Positions 35,399-44,165 of a DNA stretch of 64,000 nucleotides are shown piece by piece. Made by a program: the position numbers and the translations under genes. Source of the stretch: HLUCCA09 sp039822045 (GTDB lineage Bacteria; Pseudomonadota; Alphaproteobacteria; Rhodobacterales; Rhodobacteraceae); NCBI GenBank assembly GCA_039822045.1, contig JBCBMY010000023.1:1-64000 (forward strand), given 5' to 3'. The notes beneath the pieces were generated by a model, which searched no databases, was not told where the DNA came from, and worked only from the letters and a program-made list of their open reading frames with translations. The stretch's first letter is position 1. Each line of letters opens with the position of its first letter.

Positions 35399-36631
35399 CT
35401 AGGGCAGTGCCACGTCCATGGTCACGTCCACTGCCGCGTTTACGTCCACGGCCACATCCATGTCCGCGGCCCTCGGCCCGGCGACCCGGGCGAGCGACAC
35501 GTCGCGCAGGTGCCGCGGCAAGTCGCGCCGGCGGGCGTAGGGCACGATCGGGCTGCCATAGGCGTCGGCGAGCGCGCCCGCATTGCGGCCCGGAAACCGT
35601 GCCAGGAGCGACAGGCGCGACGCGGGCACCAGCGTCGCGACGGCCCAGGGACCGGGATAGAACGATTCCATGGCCAGGCCGTTGCCGTAGACGATCTCAT
35701 GGTGCGGCAGCAGGAAATGAACATAGCGGACGGAGCGGGCGCCTTCGGCCACGCGCACCGCGCCGCCCCCGAGGCGCGCCAGTTGAATGGCCCGGGCAAG
35801 GCGCTCCTCCGGTCCACCAGACCAAGCGACGAGGACGCCGTGCTGCGGCGATACGAGGGTGCGCGCGGGTGCGCCGGTCCAGCGCGGCTCCAGCGCGATC
35901 GGCCGCAGATCGGGCCGGGCAGACAGCGTCTTAGGTCCAAAGGTCTGCGTGCCCATCCAAAGAATGGGCATCGGGCCGCTGCTGCGGGTCAGCACCAGAT
36001 CGCCGGTGCGCAGATCTTCGACCCGCCTGTCGCCATCGGGTGTGCGGATCAGGGTTCCGGCGACGAAGCAGGGAACGCCCGGTGTGCCTGGCGTGCCCGC
36101 ACCCTCGGTCCACTCACCGCTGGCATCGCGGATAACGGCGATGCCGTTCGGGGCATTCGTATCGAGCGCCTCTCCGAGCCCAACCTGCGTCGTTCCGGGA
36201 AACCCGGCCGGCGGGCTGGGCGGCTGGGGCGGATCGCCATAGGAGAACGAGATGTACTCGCCCGTTGACGTGTTGACGAGATAGAGGCTGTCATTCTTGC
36301 CGCCTTCGCCGTCGACGAGAAAATCGTCCCCCTCGCTGAGGCCCGCCTCGTGGTACCCGTCGGGCAGCGATCCGGTATATTCGCCGACGATGGTTGCGGT
36401 TTGACCCGGCGCGATCGCATCGCCGGAGCCGAACGCATGAAGCAGGCCCTTGGCGTCGGACCAGAGCTCGTAGCCGTCCAGCGAGACCGACTGGCCGGTC
36501 GTGTTCTGCAGCTCGATATACTCGTCAGATTTGTTCTGATTGCCGTCGCCGTCGGTGTCGATCCCCGGGTCGAACTTGGGGTTGTCGAGCAGAAACTCGC
36601 TGAAGATCAGGCCGTTCAGTTTGTCCGCCAT
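35399..36631 (-). CDS. Lamin-tail domain plus Hint (Hedgehog/intein) domain protein
   Basis: A 410-residue protein. Residues 5-135 look like a lamin-tail (LTD) beta-sandwich: LIFSEFLLDNPKFDPGIDTD with DTDGDGNQNKSDEYIELQN, a probable calcium loop, and LDGYELWSDA. A Pro/Gly-rich linker leads to the Hint domain, which starts at Cys188 in PCFVAGTLIRTPDGDRRVED with GDLVLT following. These are the block A features of self-processing Hint domains. The histidine-containing block (VRYVHFLLPHHEIVYGNG) is present. The last 21 residues repeat Val-Asp/Met-Asp (MDVAVDVNAAVDVTMDVALP). There is no signal peptide, so type I secretion is likely, as for other Rhodobacterales Hint_2 proteins. Self-cleavage is inference. 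Confidence 0.82.
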   Translation of the reverse strand: MADKLNGLIFSEFLLDNPKFDPGIDTDGDGNQNKSDEYIELQNTTGQSVSLDGYELWSDAKGLLHAFGSGDAIAPGQTATIVGEYTGSLPDGYHEAGLSEGDDFLVDGEGGKNDSLYLVNTSTGEYISFSYGDPPQPPSPPAGFPGTTQVGLGEALDTNAPNGIAVIRDASGEWTEGAGTPGTPGVPCFVAGTLIRTPDGDRRVEDLRTGDLVLTRSSGPMPILWMGTQTFGPKTLSARPDLRPIALEPRWTGAPARTLVSPQHGVLVAWSGGPEERLARAIQLARLGGGAVRVAEGARSVRYVHFLLPHHEIVYGNGLAMESFYPGPWAVATLVPASRLSLLARFPGRNAGALADAYGSPIVPYARRRDLPRHLRDVSLARVAGPRAADMDVAVDVNAAVDVTMDVALP

Positions 36632-36892
36632 GGTGAGACCGCAATGCTCGAGATACAGATTGCGGAACCCTAGCGGCCCGGGCTGAAGGGGCGGTTAAGC
36701 GTGGCGCGCGAGGCTTGAGGCCCGTCCCGGCTGGGACTGCGGCGCGCGGGTGTTCTGTGGCAAGGCACGCCCCGGCTGCGGCGCGGTCGGGCTTCCCGGC
36801 GCCTGCTGCCCGGGCAGAGCGCGGGACGATGCGGACCTTGGCCATGTATGCCGGGCGTCAAGCCCCTCGCGGCTCAGCCCGAGGTCGCGATG

Positions 36893-37279
36893 TCAAGGCT
36901 CCGGCGTGTGACAGACCACTTCGATATTGTGCCCGTCGGGGTCGAACACGAAGGCTGCATAGTAGGTCGGGTGATAGTGCGGACGAAGGCCCGGTGGCCC
37001 ATTGTCTGTGCCGCCCGCACGAATGGCCGCGGCGTGAAACGCATCGACGTCGGCCCTGGTCTTTCCTTGCAAAGCGATATGCATCAATCCGGTTGTGGCC
37101 CGCTCTTCGGCCAGCCAAAACCACGGGCGGTCGTCGCCGTACCCTGTCACCTTTACCCCGCCAGACTGCTCTTGGGGGACATCGAACAGGCGTCGAACGC
37201 CAAGGGGGGCAAAGGCCTGATCGTAGAAGGCCGTCGATCGAGCGAAGTCGACAACTCCAAAGGTGATGTGGTCAATCAT
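36893..37279 (-). CDS. VOC family (glyoxalase/bleomycin-resistance fold) protein
   Basis: A 128-residue single VOC domain: MIDHITFGVVDFARSTAFYD with the N-terminal metal-type His, FWLAEERATTGLMHIALQGK in the middle with the second His, and AFVFDPDGHNIEVVCH with the C-terminal DPDGHNIE signature. ATG at 37279 has GGAGG upstream. It overlaps by 4 bases with a proline-rich frame upstream that may or may not be a gene. Substrate unknown. Confidence 0.9.
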   Translation of the reverse strand: MIDHITFGVVDFARSTAFYDQAFAPLGVRRLFDVPQEQSGGVKVTGYGDDRPWFWLAEERATTGLMHIALQGKTRADVDAFHAAAIRAGGTDNGPPGLRPHYHPTYYAAFVFDPDGHNIEVVCHTPEP

Positions 37280-37569
37280 CCGGCAGCCTCCGATCGGGAG
37301 ACTGCGCATTGTTCTTTGGTTTTGCAACGTGCGGCGCGGGGCCGGCCCTGGTCGTTTTTCACTTCAGGCGGCGCAGACATGGGGACCTGAGCACGTCGCA
37401 TCCGCGCCGGAATGCCCCGCATCGCGGCGTCCCGGGCGGCCAGATCGCCGTCAATCGGTTCGGGCGGGGCGGCCACCGGGGCCGTTCGCTCGGGCGACCG
37501 AACGGGTTGCGGTTGGCTCTGGGGGCGTCCGGGAGTGTGCAAGGGGCTGTTGGCGCGCGCGGCAGTCAT
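37276..37569 (-). CDS. Possible small proline/arginine-rich protein (doubtful)
   Basis: A 97-residue frame that ends in an ATGA overlap with the VOC gene, an arrangement often seen for co-translated genes, and carries the VOC ribosome-binding site near its end. The translation is low in complexity (SPLHTPGRPQSQPQPVRSPE) and matches nothing recognised. It could be a disordered leader protein or simply an accidental open frame in high-GC DNA; the latter is at least as likely. Confidence 0.2.
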   Translation of the reverse strand: MTAARANSPLHTPGRPQSQPQPVRSPERTAPVAAPPEPIDGDLAARDAAMRGIPARMRRAQVPMSAPPEVKNDQGRPRAARCKTKEQCAVSRSEAAG

Positions 37570-37703
37570 GACCGCTGACAGAGCGGGCCAACACCGCGTT
37601 CGGACTGACACGCGAGCCCAGATGTAGTAGGATCTGGCCAAGGCAAAACCGTGCCAGGGCGAGCCCGTGATTTCCCTGCGGAGTGGAGGTTCCGGCCTTT
37701 GAC

Positions 37704-38750
37704 ATGACGCGCAATCGGGACGGTACGTGGGCGTTAACCGACGCCGATTTTCCCTATGGGCAGGCGTTTTCCAGCCAGGCCGACATGCTGCTGCGCTACG
37801 CCATACTGGCCCCATCCGGGCACAACACGCAGCCGTGGATGTTTGAGGTCGGCGACGGCTGGATCGATATGTTCGCTGACAGGCGTCGCGCGCTGCCGGT
37901 TGTCGACCCGTATGACCGCGAGCTGGTGATCAGCTGTGGGGCGGCGCTTGGCACCCTTGAGATCGCCGCGGCGCATTTCGGCTTTGAGCCAACGGTTGCG
38001 CTCAATCCGGATGGCGGCGACGCGGACCGTCTTGCACGCGTGGATCTCGGGACAGGCGCCGGCGTTCGGCAAGGGTCTGATGGGCGTTTTGGGGCGATCA
38101 CGCAAAGGCGGACGACGAGAGCCAGCTATGGGCCCGAGCACCCTCCGCAAGAGGTGATCGACCTCTGCGTTTCGGACGCGCAGATACATGGAATTGGGTT
38201 TGATGCGGTTTGGGATGCCGGCAAGCGCCGTGAGATTGCGGAGCTTGTCGCTGAAGGAGACCGCATTCAGTTTGACGATCCCGCTTTTCGCCGCGAACTG
38301 GCCGCCTGGGTTCACTCAACGCGTCTGGGGAGCCGTGACGGGATGTCGGGATCGGGGTTTGGCATGCCCGATCTTCTGGCGCCGGTCGCGCGGTTCGTGA
38401 TCCGCACGTTCGATCTTGGAGATGGCGTTGCGGCGGGTGACGAGGCCAAGATCGTGGACGGCACCCCGATGCTGGCCCTCCTGTCGAGTGCGCGCGACGA
38501 TCAGGAATGTTGGATTCAGTGCGGTCGAGCGCTGGCCCGTGTGTTGCTGACGCTGACTGCCGCAGGTTTCACGTCGTCCTACCTCAATCAGCCGATCGAA
38601 ACCGCGAGCCTGCGTCATCAGCTGAAGGAGGTGTCGGGTGTCGACGGCGTTCCGCAGTTGCTGCTGCGGATCGGGAGGGCACGGGAACGACCGCCTCCGA
38701 CGGTGCGGCGCGATGTCAGGGACGTGCTCGTGCGGACGGGGAGTGACTGA
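37704..38750 (+). CDS. Nitroreductase-fold protein, Acg family-like
   Basis: A 348-residue protein. An early LLRYAILAPSGHNTQPWMFE is the FMN-binding N-terminal motif of the nitroreductase superfamily; LVISCGAALGTLEIAAAHFG, FGAITQRRTTRASYG and a C-terminal TAAGFTSSYLNQPIETASLR fit the Acg-like (mycobacterial dormancy-linked) group, which is longer than ordinary nitroreductases and may store rather than turn over FMN. ATG at 37704 lies 13 bases after GGAGGT; GTG at 37683 is an alternative start. It is monocistronic. Confidence 0.82.
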   Translation: MTRNRDGTWALTDADFPYGQAFSSQADMLLRYAILAPSGHNTQPWMFEVGDGWIDMFADRRRALPVVDPYDRELVISCGAALGTLEIAAAHFGFEPTVALNPDGGDADRLARVDLGTGAGVRQGSDGRFGAITQRRTTRASYGPEHPPQEVIDLCVSDAQIHGIGFDAVWDAGKRREIAELVAEGDRIQFDDPAFRRELAAWVHSTRLGSRDGMSGSGFGMPDLLAPVARFVIRTFDLGDGVAAGDEAKIVDGTPMLALLSSARDDQECWIQCGRALARVLLTLTAAGFTSSYLNQPIETASLRHQLKEVSGVDGVPQLLLRIGRARERPPPTVRRDVRDVLVRTGSD

Positions 38751-38939
38751 GCGTCGAGCGACTGGCCACGGCCTGTGGAGGTGTCGGGTCGCGTTCGGAT
38801 CGGGGCGGGCTTCCTTGCGCCAGCAGGATGTCAGGACGGCGGACGGAGCGCGATCCCGCTGCACGCGCCCCGACGTCGACCGTTTGGCAATCCCCTCCCA
38901 ATGGTAGGAGTTCGCGAAATCAACAGACAGAGCTGTTCC

Positions 38940-39659
38940 ATGGACCTGTTCGGAGACGCGCTTCGGGACTGGGAAGCGGGAAAGCGTGGTCGGATGCTGA
39001 CCATCCGGCGCGACGACAACCATACCGATGCGCACGACCCCGGGCTGTACTTCGCCGAGATGCCATTCGCGCATGAGACCGACCTGCTTGCGCAGGCCCG
39101 TGGCCCGGTCCTTGATGTTGGCTGTGGCGCGGGCCGAACGCTTTTGTGGTTAGAGCGGCACGGCATCGAAGCGACGGGGATCGATCTGTCGCCTGGCGCG
39201 GTGGAGGTTTCGCGGTCGCGGGGCTGTAAGGATGTCCGTCATTGTGACGTTATGGCCGATGGGTCCGATATGCTCACTCGGGACGCGTTTCAGACGATTA
39301 TTCTGTTCGGCAATAACATGGGGATCGGCGGCACCATCGAGGGTGCGGCCGACCTGCTGCGCCGCATTGCTCACATGACGCGACCTGGCGGGCAGCTTTT
39401 GGTTACCGGTCTCGATGTCGCACAGACCGAGACTCCGCGCCATCTGGCCTATCACCGTGCCAATCGCGCGAAGGGCAGGCCGCGTGGCGAAATCACCATG
39501 CGGTTCGAATACGAGGGAAGGATCGGCGACTGGGTGCCATGGGTCCACCCTGAGCCGAACGAACTCGAACGGCTGGCTCGCACGACGGGCTGGGAGGTCG
39601 TTGAGATTACGCATGTATCGGGGCCGCTCTTTGCGGCGACGCTGCGAAAGTCTCGGTAG
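38940..39659 (+). CDS. Class I SAM-dependent methyltransferase
   Basis: A 239-residue methyltransferase. Motif I is GPVLDVGCGAGRTLLWLERH near residue 55, motif II GIEATGIDLSPGAVEVSRSR with the acidic ribose-binding Asp, and motif post-II DAFQTIILFGNNMGIG. The C-terminal part includes MTRPGGQLLVTGLDV. The acceptor is not evident. The frame is open further upstream to 38775, but MDLFGDALRDWEAG is the more natural start; ATG at 38901 is an alternative. Confidence 0.85.
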   Translation: MDLFGDALRDWEAGKRGRMLTIRRDDNHTDAHDPGLYFAEMPFAHETDLLAQARGPVLDVGCGAGRTLLWLERHGIEATGIDLSPGAVEVSRSRGCKDVRHCDVMADGSDMLTRDAFQTIILFGNNMGIGGTIEGAADLLRRIAHMTRPGGQLLVTGLDVAQTETPRHLAYHRANRAKGRPRGEITMRFEYEGRIGDWVPWVHPEPNELERLARTTGWEVVEITHVSGPLFAATLRKSR

Positions 39660-39697
39660 CATGCAAACGCTTCGGGATCATGCTTGCGTTGCTTTGA

Positions 39698-40143
39698 TGT
39701 CCCGCCCTTGTCGATCTTGTTGATGTCTTGGTGCGGGCCTATGCGGACGGCACCGTGGGCATGGCCTATTGTGCGACGCGTCTTGCGCAACCTTTCGAGA
39801 TGAATGGGGCCTCGCCGGCGCACGGCGATAGGGATTTCCTGCCGCATCCCTATGGGCCGAATAGCAAACCGATCGCCCCCTTGGTGGCTATGCGCTGGCA
39901 ACACGCTTCTATCAACGTGAGCATGGGCCAAAGCGTCCGGAGCAAGTCACAAGTGATTTCGAGTGTGGATGGGATGGCGCGATCCGGACCCTTCAGTCCT
40001 GGCCGCGTCCTTCTGTGCCAGAGATAACTGACTTGATCGCGATCCTTGGAACTGAAATTCACGACATGCTCGAAGGTGCTGCAAGTCTGGTTCGGGCTTT
40101 GCGGAATTCGCAGCAATGCGCCGATGACCTCATGCGAAGCTGA
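39698..40143 (+). pseudogene. Possible frameshifted hypothetical gene
   Basis: Two overlapping frames read like one protein interrupted near 39877 in a run of five C. The first gives VRAYADGTVGMAYCATRLAQ and, later, RDFLPHPYGPNSKPIAPL. The second continues GGYALATRFYQREHGPKRPE and IAILGTEIHDMLEGAASLVR to a TGA at 40141. Neither half has a good start or a recognised family. It may be a decayed gene next to the transposase debris, or chance. No other gene is seen between the methyltransferase and 40221. Confidence 0.3.
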
Positions 40144-40220
40144 AGGCACAATTAGGCTCGGGACGCATTGATCCGCTTGGTTGATTGTGACGCACCGCGC
40201 GAGAAGCGAGCGGTGACGGG

Positions 40221-40490
40221 AGAAATCTACTCTGGCTGAGCGGCGCGCGGATGGCGCGCCTCACGCCCTGTTTCCCCGCGTCGCATGGCAAGCCACGGGT
40301 CGACGACCGGCGCGTCACTGGTGGCAGAATCCTGATCAATCGCAGTGGCTTGCGTTGGTGTGACGCGCCAAGGGAGGATGGCCGGCGCAGTTTAGGGGGA
40401 CTGCGGCTTCCTTGGGGACGTTCAAGCCCCTGAAACGGCCTACAATCGGTGGTCGCTCTCTGCGCGGATGCGTGGCATTGCGTTCAGCAT
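40221..40490 (+). pseudogene. IS5-family transposase remnant
   Basis: The frame around 40251 encodes MARLTPCFPASHGKPRVDDR followed by RVTGGRILINRSGLRWCDAP, the unmistakable N-terminus of IS5-type transposases (usual form SHGKPRVDDRRVLSGIIFINRNGLRWRDAP). About 60 foreign bases follow and the frame shifts by one; ETAYNRWSLSARMRGIA (from about 40432) then corresponds to the next conserved block (KTLYNRW). The catalytic DDE residues further on are missing. No terminal inverted repeats could be made out. A dead fragment. Confidence 0.8.
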
Positions 40491-40645
40491 TGGTGTCCCC
40501 GGTTCGAATACCGGCCTTCTCTCAGTCTCGGCTGATTCTGTCGGTGAAGTGTGATAGGATTGGCGGGCAAGGCATTTGCCCGGCAGGCACCGGGTCGATC
40601 AGTGATTGCTGACGTTTGACAAGACGGAAAGTTGGGAGCTGCGCG

Positions 40646-41035
40646 ATGCGTGCAACCGCAACAGTGAATTTCTTTTCTAGATTAGCTCAGGTCATTGTCG
40701 CACTGACCTTGTCGGCACCTCCCGTCGGCGCGCAAGGCGCCACGGAGATCACCGTGCCAGCAGAAAAGCTCGAATGCCTGTTGGAGAATAGAGAGCGGTA
40801 TCTTGAGTTGCCCCGGGCGGCCTTTCCTTTCGCGCCGATGGAGTGCCCGACGGTTGAAGTGGACCTCAGTCGATTGTCGTTGAACACTGACAGCGAGGTC
40901 GACGCGCCTACTCTGACATACATCCTTCGCCGTGATTTTGAATGTCTCATCGCTCACATTGAGGAATATGTGGTGGAAAATTCGCAGTCGGCCACAGACG
41001 GCACGATTACCTTCGCGTTGGACTGCCAAGGTTGA
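40646..41035 (+). CDS. Exported hypothetical protein
   Basis: A 129-residue protein with a probable signal peptide (hydrophobic LAQVIVALTLSAPPVGAQG, cleavage after AQG or nearby). The mature part is small, acidic and has three cysteines (LECLLEN, MECPTVEVD, FECLIAH) plus one near the end (ALDCQG), enough for two disulfides in the periplasm. GGGAG precedes the ATG. It is the first of three genes in one direction that end with a ClpP-like protein. Family not recognised. Confidence 0.65.
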   Translation: MRATATVNFFSRLAQVIVALTLSAPPVGAQGATEITVPAEKLECLLENRERYLELPRAAFPFAPMECPTVEVDLSRLSLNTDSEVDAPTLTYILRRDFECLIAHIEEYVVENSQSATDGTITFALDCQG

Positions 41036-41058
41036 TCTCAAAGGAAAATATCGAGCTC

Positions 41059-41592
41059 ATGGCCAAGGCCGCTGCGGTTCTCGGCCTGCTCTTCACTGCA
41101 TTCACCTATGCGAACAACCTGCGGCTGTCGCAGGCAGAGCGGCTCTATGCGGAAACCAAGGCGCTCATGGAACAATACGATACCTCCGGTGTACGGCGGT
41201 TGGAAAACGTGCTCATTCAGCGATTGCTTTTCTACAGCCAAGGCGGAAACAACCTGAATAACCCAAACCACTTTCCTGACAAATTATTCGCAGCTATCGC
41301 GAAAGAGACATTGTTTGCGGATACCGGCGATAATGGTGATCGTGAGTTTCGCGTGCGGCCATTCGTGGATGATCTGAACCTCATTCTGGACTTTTATGCG
41401 CAGGTTGATTTTTGCCTTGAAGCCGAAATGTGTGACGGTGAGATCCTGCTTGGGTATTTTTGCCCGCGCGCAGAAGAGTTCCAATCGAGGCACCAACGGC
41501 TGATTGCGTTTTATCGCGATTTCGAAGGATCGGGAGATCAACGGCATGAATTGGAAAGGTTCACGGACAAATGCAGGACGGCTGACCTGTAA
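41059..41592 (+). CDS. Membrane-anchored hypothetical protein
   Basis: A 177-residue protein with a single N-terminal hydrophobic segment (AAAVLGLLFTAFTYANNLRL) followed by a helical soluble region (RLYAETKALMEQYDTSGVRR) and a cysteine-containing C-terminus (FCLEAEMCDG, GYFCPRAEEF). ATG at 41059 is preferred; a TTG at 41032 overlapping the preceding stop is possible. The next gene starts 47 bases before its end, so the three genes are probably co-expressed. No family recognised; the neighbour suggests an envelope role. Confidence 0.6.
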   Translation: MAKAAAVLGLLFTAFTYANNLRLSQAERLYAETKALMEQYDTSGVRRLENVLIQRLLFYSQGGNNLNNPNHFPDKLFAAIAKETLFADTGDNGDREFRVRPFVDDLNLILDFYAQVDFCLEAEMCDGEILLGYFCPRAEEFQSRHQRLIAFYRDFEGSGDQRHELERFTDKCRTADL

Positions 41593-43045
41593 GGTTGTAC
41601 CTCTGGTGGTGTGGGCGATCACCGCGCTCACCCATGCGGGTCCGGTGGGGGCCGCGGACGTATCAGCGCGCGCGCCGGAGCCAGAACTTCTGGACCTCCT
41701 TCCGTCGCTGACCAACTTGCGCACGGTCATCGACATCAGCGGTCCGATCGAGCCCGGCGACGCGACCAAGTTTGCTGAACTGGTCGAGAGGCTGGACCCG
41801 GCCAGCATGGACGTTGGCCCCCGGGGCGTGGAGATGGTGGTACGTCTTGACAGTCCAGGCGGCGTGTTCAGCGAGGGGATCGAGATCGCGAGGATCATCG
41901 ATCGTGAGAAACTGCAAACCCTTGTCGCTGCGGGAAGCGAGTGTTTGTCGGCCTGTGCGGTGATCTTTATGGCGGGCACCTATCAGCCCGGATTCCGTCA
42001 GCAGGAGGTTGCCTTTCGGAAGGTCGAGTGGCCGGTTGAGCTTGGTTTCCATCGCCCCTTCATGAGTGTGGCGCCGAGCCTGCCGCCTGAGCTTCTCCGG
42101 GAATTGTCGCCGGACGAGGTGACGGAGTTCCTCAGCGGCGAATTTGCCAACGCGTTCGACGTGGCCAACGAGTTGATCCTGCGCATGGTCGCGGTCGATC
42201 CCCCCGACTGGAGCCCCGAACTTCTGGTCGAGATGCTGACGGCCACGGAGGCCAGCGACGATGGCCGGTTTGTGTATCTGGAGACGGTGGGGGATGCGCT
42301 GTCATGGCAGATCGACGTGCTGAACGCGGTTCGACCCGACCCCAGAAACCGCTACGACATGTACATCGAGAACTTTTGGATGTGCTACAATTCCGGGCGC
42401 CAGGACCCTGCTTATACGGGCATTTGGCAAGATCGTCTCGCGACGGAAGAGACGCTCAGCAATTTTTCTCGGGACTGCTGCGGCCGGCAGGGGGCGACGT
42501 GGGACAGCAAGATGATCGAGGATGACAACCTGACGTTCTACACGCGGGTTCGCGGTTTGTACTTCGGCTGCACCATCTCGTATGAGAGCGAGGAAAGTGC
42601 GCCGTTGATCACCTATTTTCATGATGACACGGTGAAAAAGGGCGCGCCCTTCTTGGCGCGATACAACCCCGGAACGCCGTTGGATCACGCTGTCTCTTTG
42701 CCGCCCGAAACAACGGAGAGTGACCCTCTGCGCTCGCAGATCCTTGCGGGCGGACGCGATGGGGAATGTACGATCTTCAGCGGACTGGAGGTATTGGAGA
42801 CGCTCCCCTGCCGCCAGTTTCCGGTGACAGACAGCGAGTGGGGCATAGTCGATAAGATTCAGTTCCCCAGTGGAAGAGTGACCGTCGTGACGCGCCGCAA
42901 TGCGGCTTTCGAAGAGGCACTGACGGTAAACGGCCGCCCGGCGACGAACGATCGCGAGGGCCGCGACGGCCCATGGTTCTTTTGCCTAAAGAATAGCGAT
43001 ACCGGCAAAACGCTGTGCTTCAACCGTCCGACCGTGCCGCACTAG
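41546..43045 (+). CDS. Periplasmic ClpP-like (COG3904-type) serine protease-like protein
   Basis: A 499-residue protein with an N-terminal signal (LTCKVVPLVVWAITALTHAG, ending near GPVGAADV). Residues 95-160 carry a ClpP/crotonase-type core: GVEMVVRLDSPGGVFSEGIE, then IARIID, and AAGSECLSACAVIFMAGTYQ where Ser of SECLSACA is in the place of the nucleophile; a histidine in LGFHRPF could complete the dyad. The C-terminal 250 residues are unusual, cysteine-bearing (FSRDCCGRQGATW; EVLETLPCRQF) and unrecognised. GGGAG precedes the ATG. Likely a periplasmic protease or scaffold; activity is inference. Confidence 0.7.
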   Translation: MNWKGSRTNAGRLTCKVVPLVVWAITALTHAGPVGAADVSARAPEPELLDLLPSLTNLRTVIDISGPIEPGDATKFAELVERLDPASMDVGPRGVEMVVRLDSPGGVFSEGIEIARIIDREKLQTLVAAGSECLSACAVIFMAGTYQPGFRQQEVAFRKVEWPVELGFHRPFMSVAPSLPPELLRELSPDEVTEFLSGEFANAFDVANELILRMVAVDPPDWSPELLVEMLTATEASDDGRFVYLETVGDALSWQIDVLNAVRPDPRNRYDMYIENFWMCYNSGRQDPAYTGIWQDRLATEETLSNFSRDCCGRQGATWDSKMIEDDNLTFYTRVRGLYFGCTISYESEESAPLITYFHDDTVKKGAPFLARYNPGTPLDHAVSLPPETTESDPLRSQILAGGRDGECTIFSGLEVLETLPCRQFPVTDSEWGIVDKIQFPSGRVTVVTRRNAAFEEALTVNGRPATNDREGRDGPWFFCLKNSDTGKTLCFNRPTVPH

Positions 43046-43100
43046 ATCGACACCTTCAGAAACCCGATACTTCTGCTCCGTGACGTGCGGTGGAGGGCGC

Positions 43101-43126
43101 CCAACGGGATAAGCCTGTCCCGTTGG
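43101..43126. terminator. Hairpin between convergent protease-like and DMT exporter genes
   Basis: CCAACGGGA (43101-43109) and TCCCGTTGG (43118-43126) form a perfect 9-bp stem with loop TAAGCCTG. It lies in the 162-base gap between two convergent genes. There is no adjacent T-run. The rest of the gap shows no gene. Confidence 0.55.
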
Positions 43127-43207
43127 TTGGAGCACTCCAGTGGGGGCACGCCTTTGGGGCGGATGGGTTTGGGCTTGGCTTCAGGCATCCCGTTGCCGAC
43201 AGGGCCG

Positions 43208-44149
43208 TCATGTTTCTCCTGCGGGCTCGGACGCGCCGAAGCGGAAGGCGGCGTAGCTTGCCCCGGCAATGAGCGCCATGCCCGCGATGCTGAGGAGCGT
43301 GGGCACCTCGCTGAAGACCAGAAAGCCGGCGATGACGGCCATCACAAGGCGCGAATATTCCACCGGAGCCAGCGCCGAGACCTCTCCCAGCCGGTAGGCA
43401 CTGATAAAGCACCATTGGCTGATCATGCCGAGGATCACCATCGAGGCGGTGAGGAGGGCGGCCGTCATGTCGAGCGGTTGCCATGTCAGGGCCGCCGGCA
43501 CGGCGTAGATGACCGAGATCCCGGCCAGCGGATAGAACATCATGCGGATGGTCGGCTCTGTCGCCGAGAGCCGTTTGATGACGACCGACAGAAGTGCGCC
43601 AAAGAGTGCGCCGAGGACACCTGCGAGGCCCGCCACAATCGACCCCCCGCCCGTGGGATCGAGCACCAGGAGAACGCCGACGAAGCCCGCGAGCGTGGTG
43701 GCGACCTTCACCGACGTGATCCGCTCGCCAAGCAGGATCGCCGCAAGCCAGAGGACGAAGAGGCCCTTGGAGAAGCTGATCGCGGTTGCCACGCCGAGCG
43801 GGAGGTAGGCGACCGAATAGATCCAACAGCTGATGCCGCCCGCCGCGAGGAAGATCCGCCAGACGTAGAGGGCATACTGCCCGCTCGGCAGGAGATTGAT
43901 CCCGGCGAGACGAAAGACGGGAAGGAGCAGGAGCGCACCGATCCCGGCGCGCAGCACCATCACCTGCCACAGCGACATGACGCCCGAGGCGAGCTTGAGC
44001 GTCGTCATCATCCCCGCCATCGTGACGCCGCTGAAGACCACAAGACCCACCGCAATGCGATGCCGCTCGACCGGAGACAAAAGGTCGTTGGCTGCCGACC
44101 CATCGACCACGAGCCGCGCGATCATTGCAGGTGGGCCCAGGGCCCTCAT
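43208..44149 (-). CDS. EamA/DMT superfamily transporter
   Basis: A 313-residue membrane protein with ten predicted helices in two EamA repeats (GLVVFSGVTMAGMMTTLKLA opens the first; GVLGALFGALLSVVIKRLSA opens the second). AISFSKGLFVLWLAAILLGE and LAPVEYSRLVMAVIAGFLVF followed by SE are the usual ends of each repeat. Such proteins export metabolites or amino acids. It is the last gene of the long leftward unit that begins with the tandem binding proteins. ATG at 44149 is used; ATG at 44125 is possible. Confidence 0.9.
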   Translation of the reverse strand: MRALGPPAMIARLVVDGSAANDLLSPVERHRIAVGLVVFSGVTMAGMMTTLKLASGVMSLWQVMVLRAGIGALLLLPVFRLAGINLLPSGQYALYVWRIFLAAGGISCWIYSVAYLPLGVATAISFSKGLFVLWLAAILLGERITSVKVATTLAGFVGVLLVLDPTGGGSIVAGLAGVLGALFGALLSVVIKRLSATEPTIRMMFYPLAGISVIYAVPAALTWQPLDMTAALLTASMVILGMISQWCFISAYRLGEVSALAPVEYSRLVMAVIAGFLVFSEVPTLLSIAGMALIAGASYAAFRFGASEPAGET

Positions 44150-44165
44150 CGCGCGCCGGGGGCGG

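Noticed and set aside
40495..40530. tRNA T-arm-like GGTTCGAATACC
   Set aside because: No complementary acceptor stem or anticodon arm upstream; only a 4-bp stem forms.
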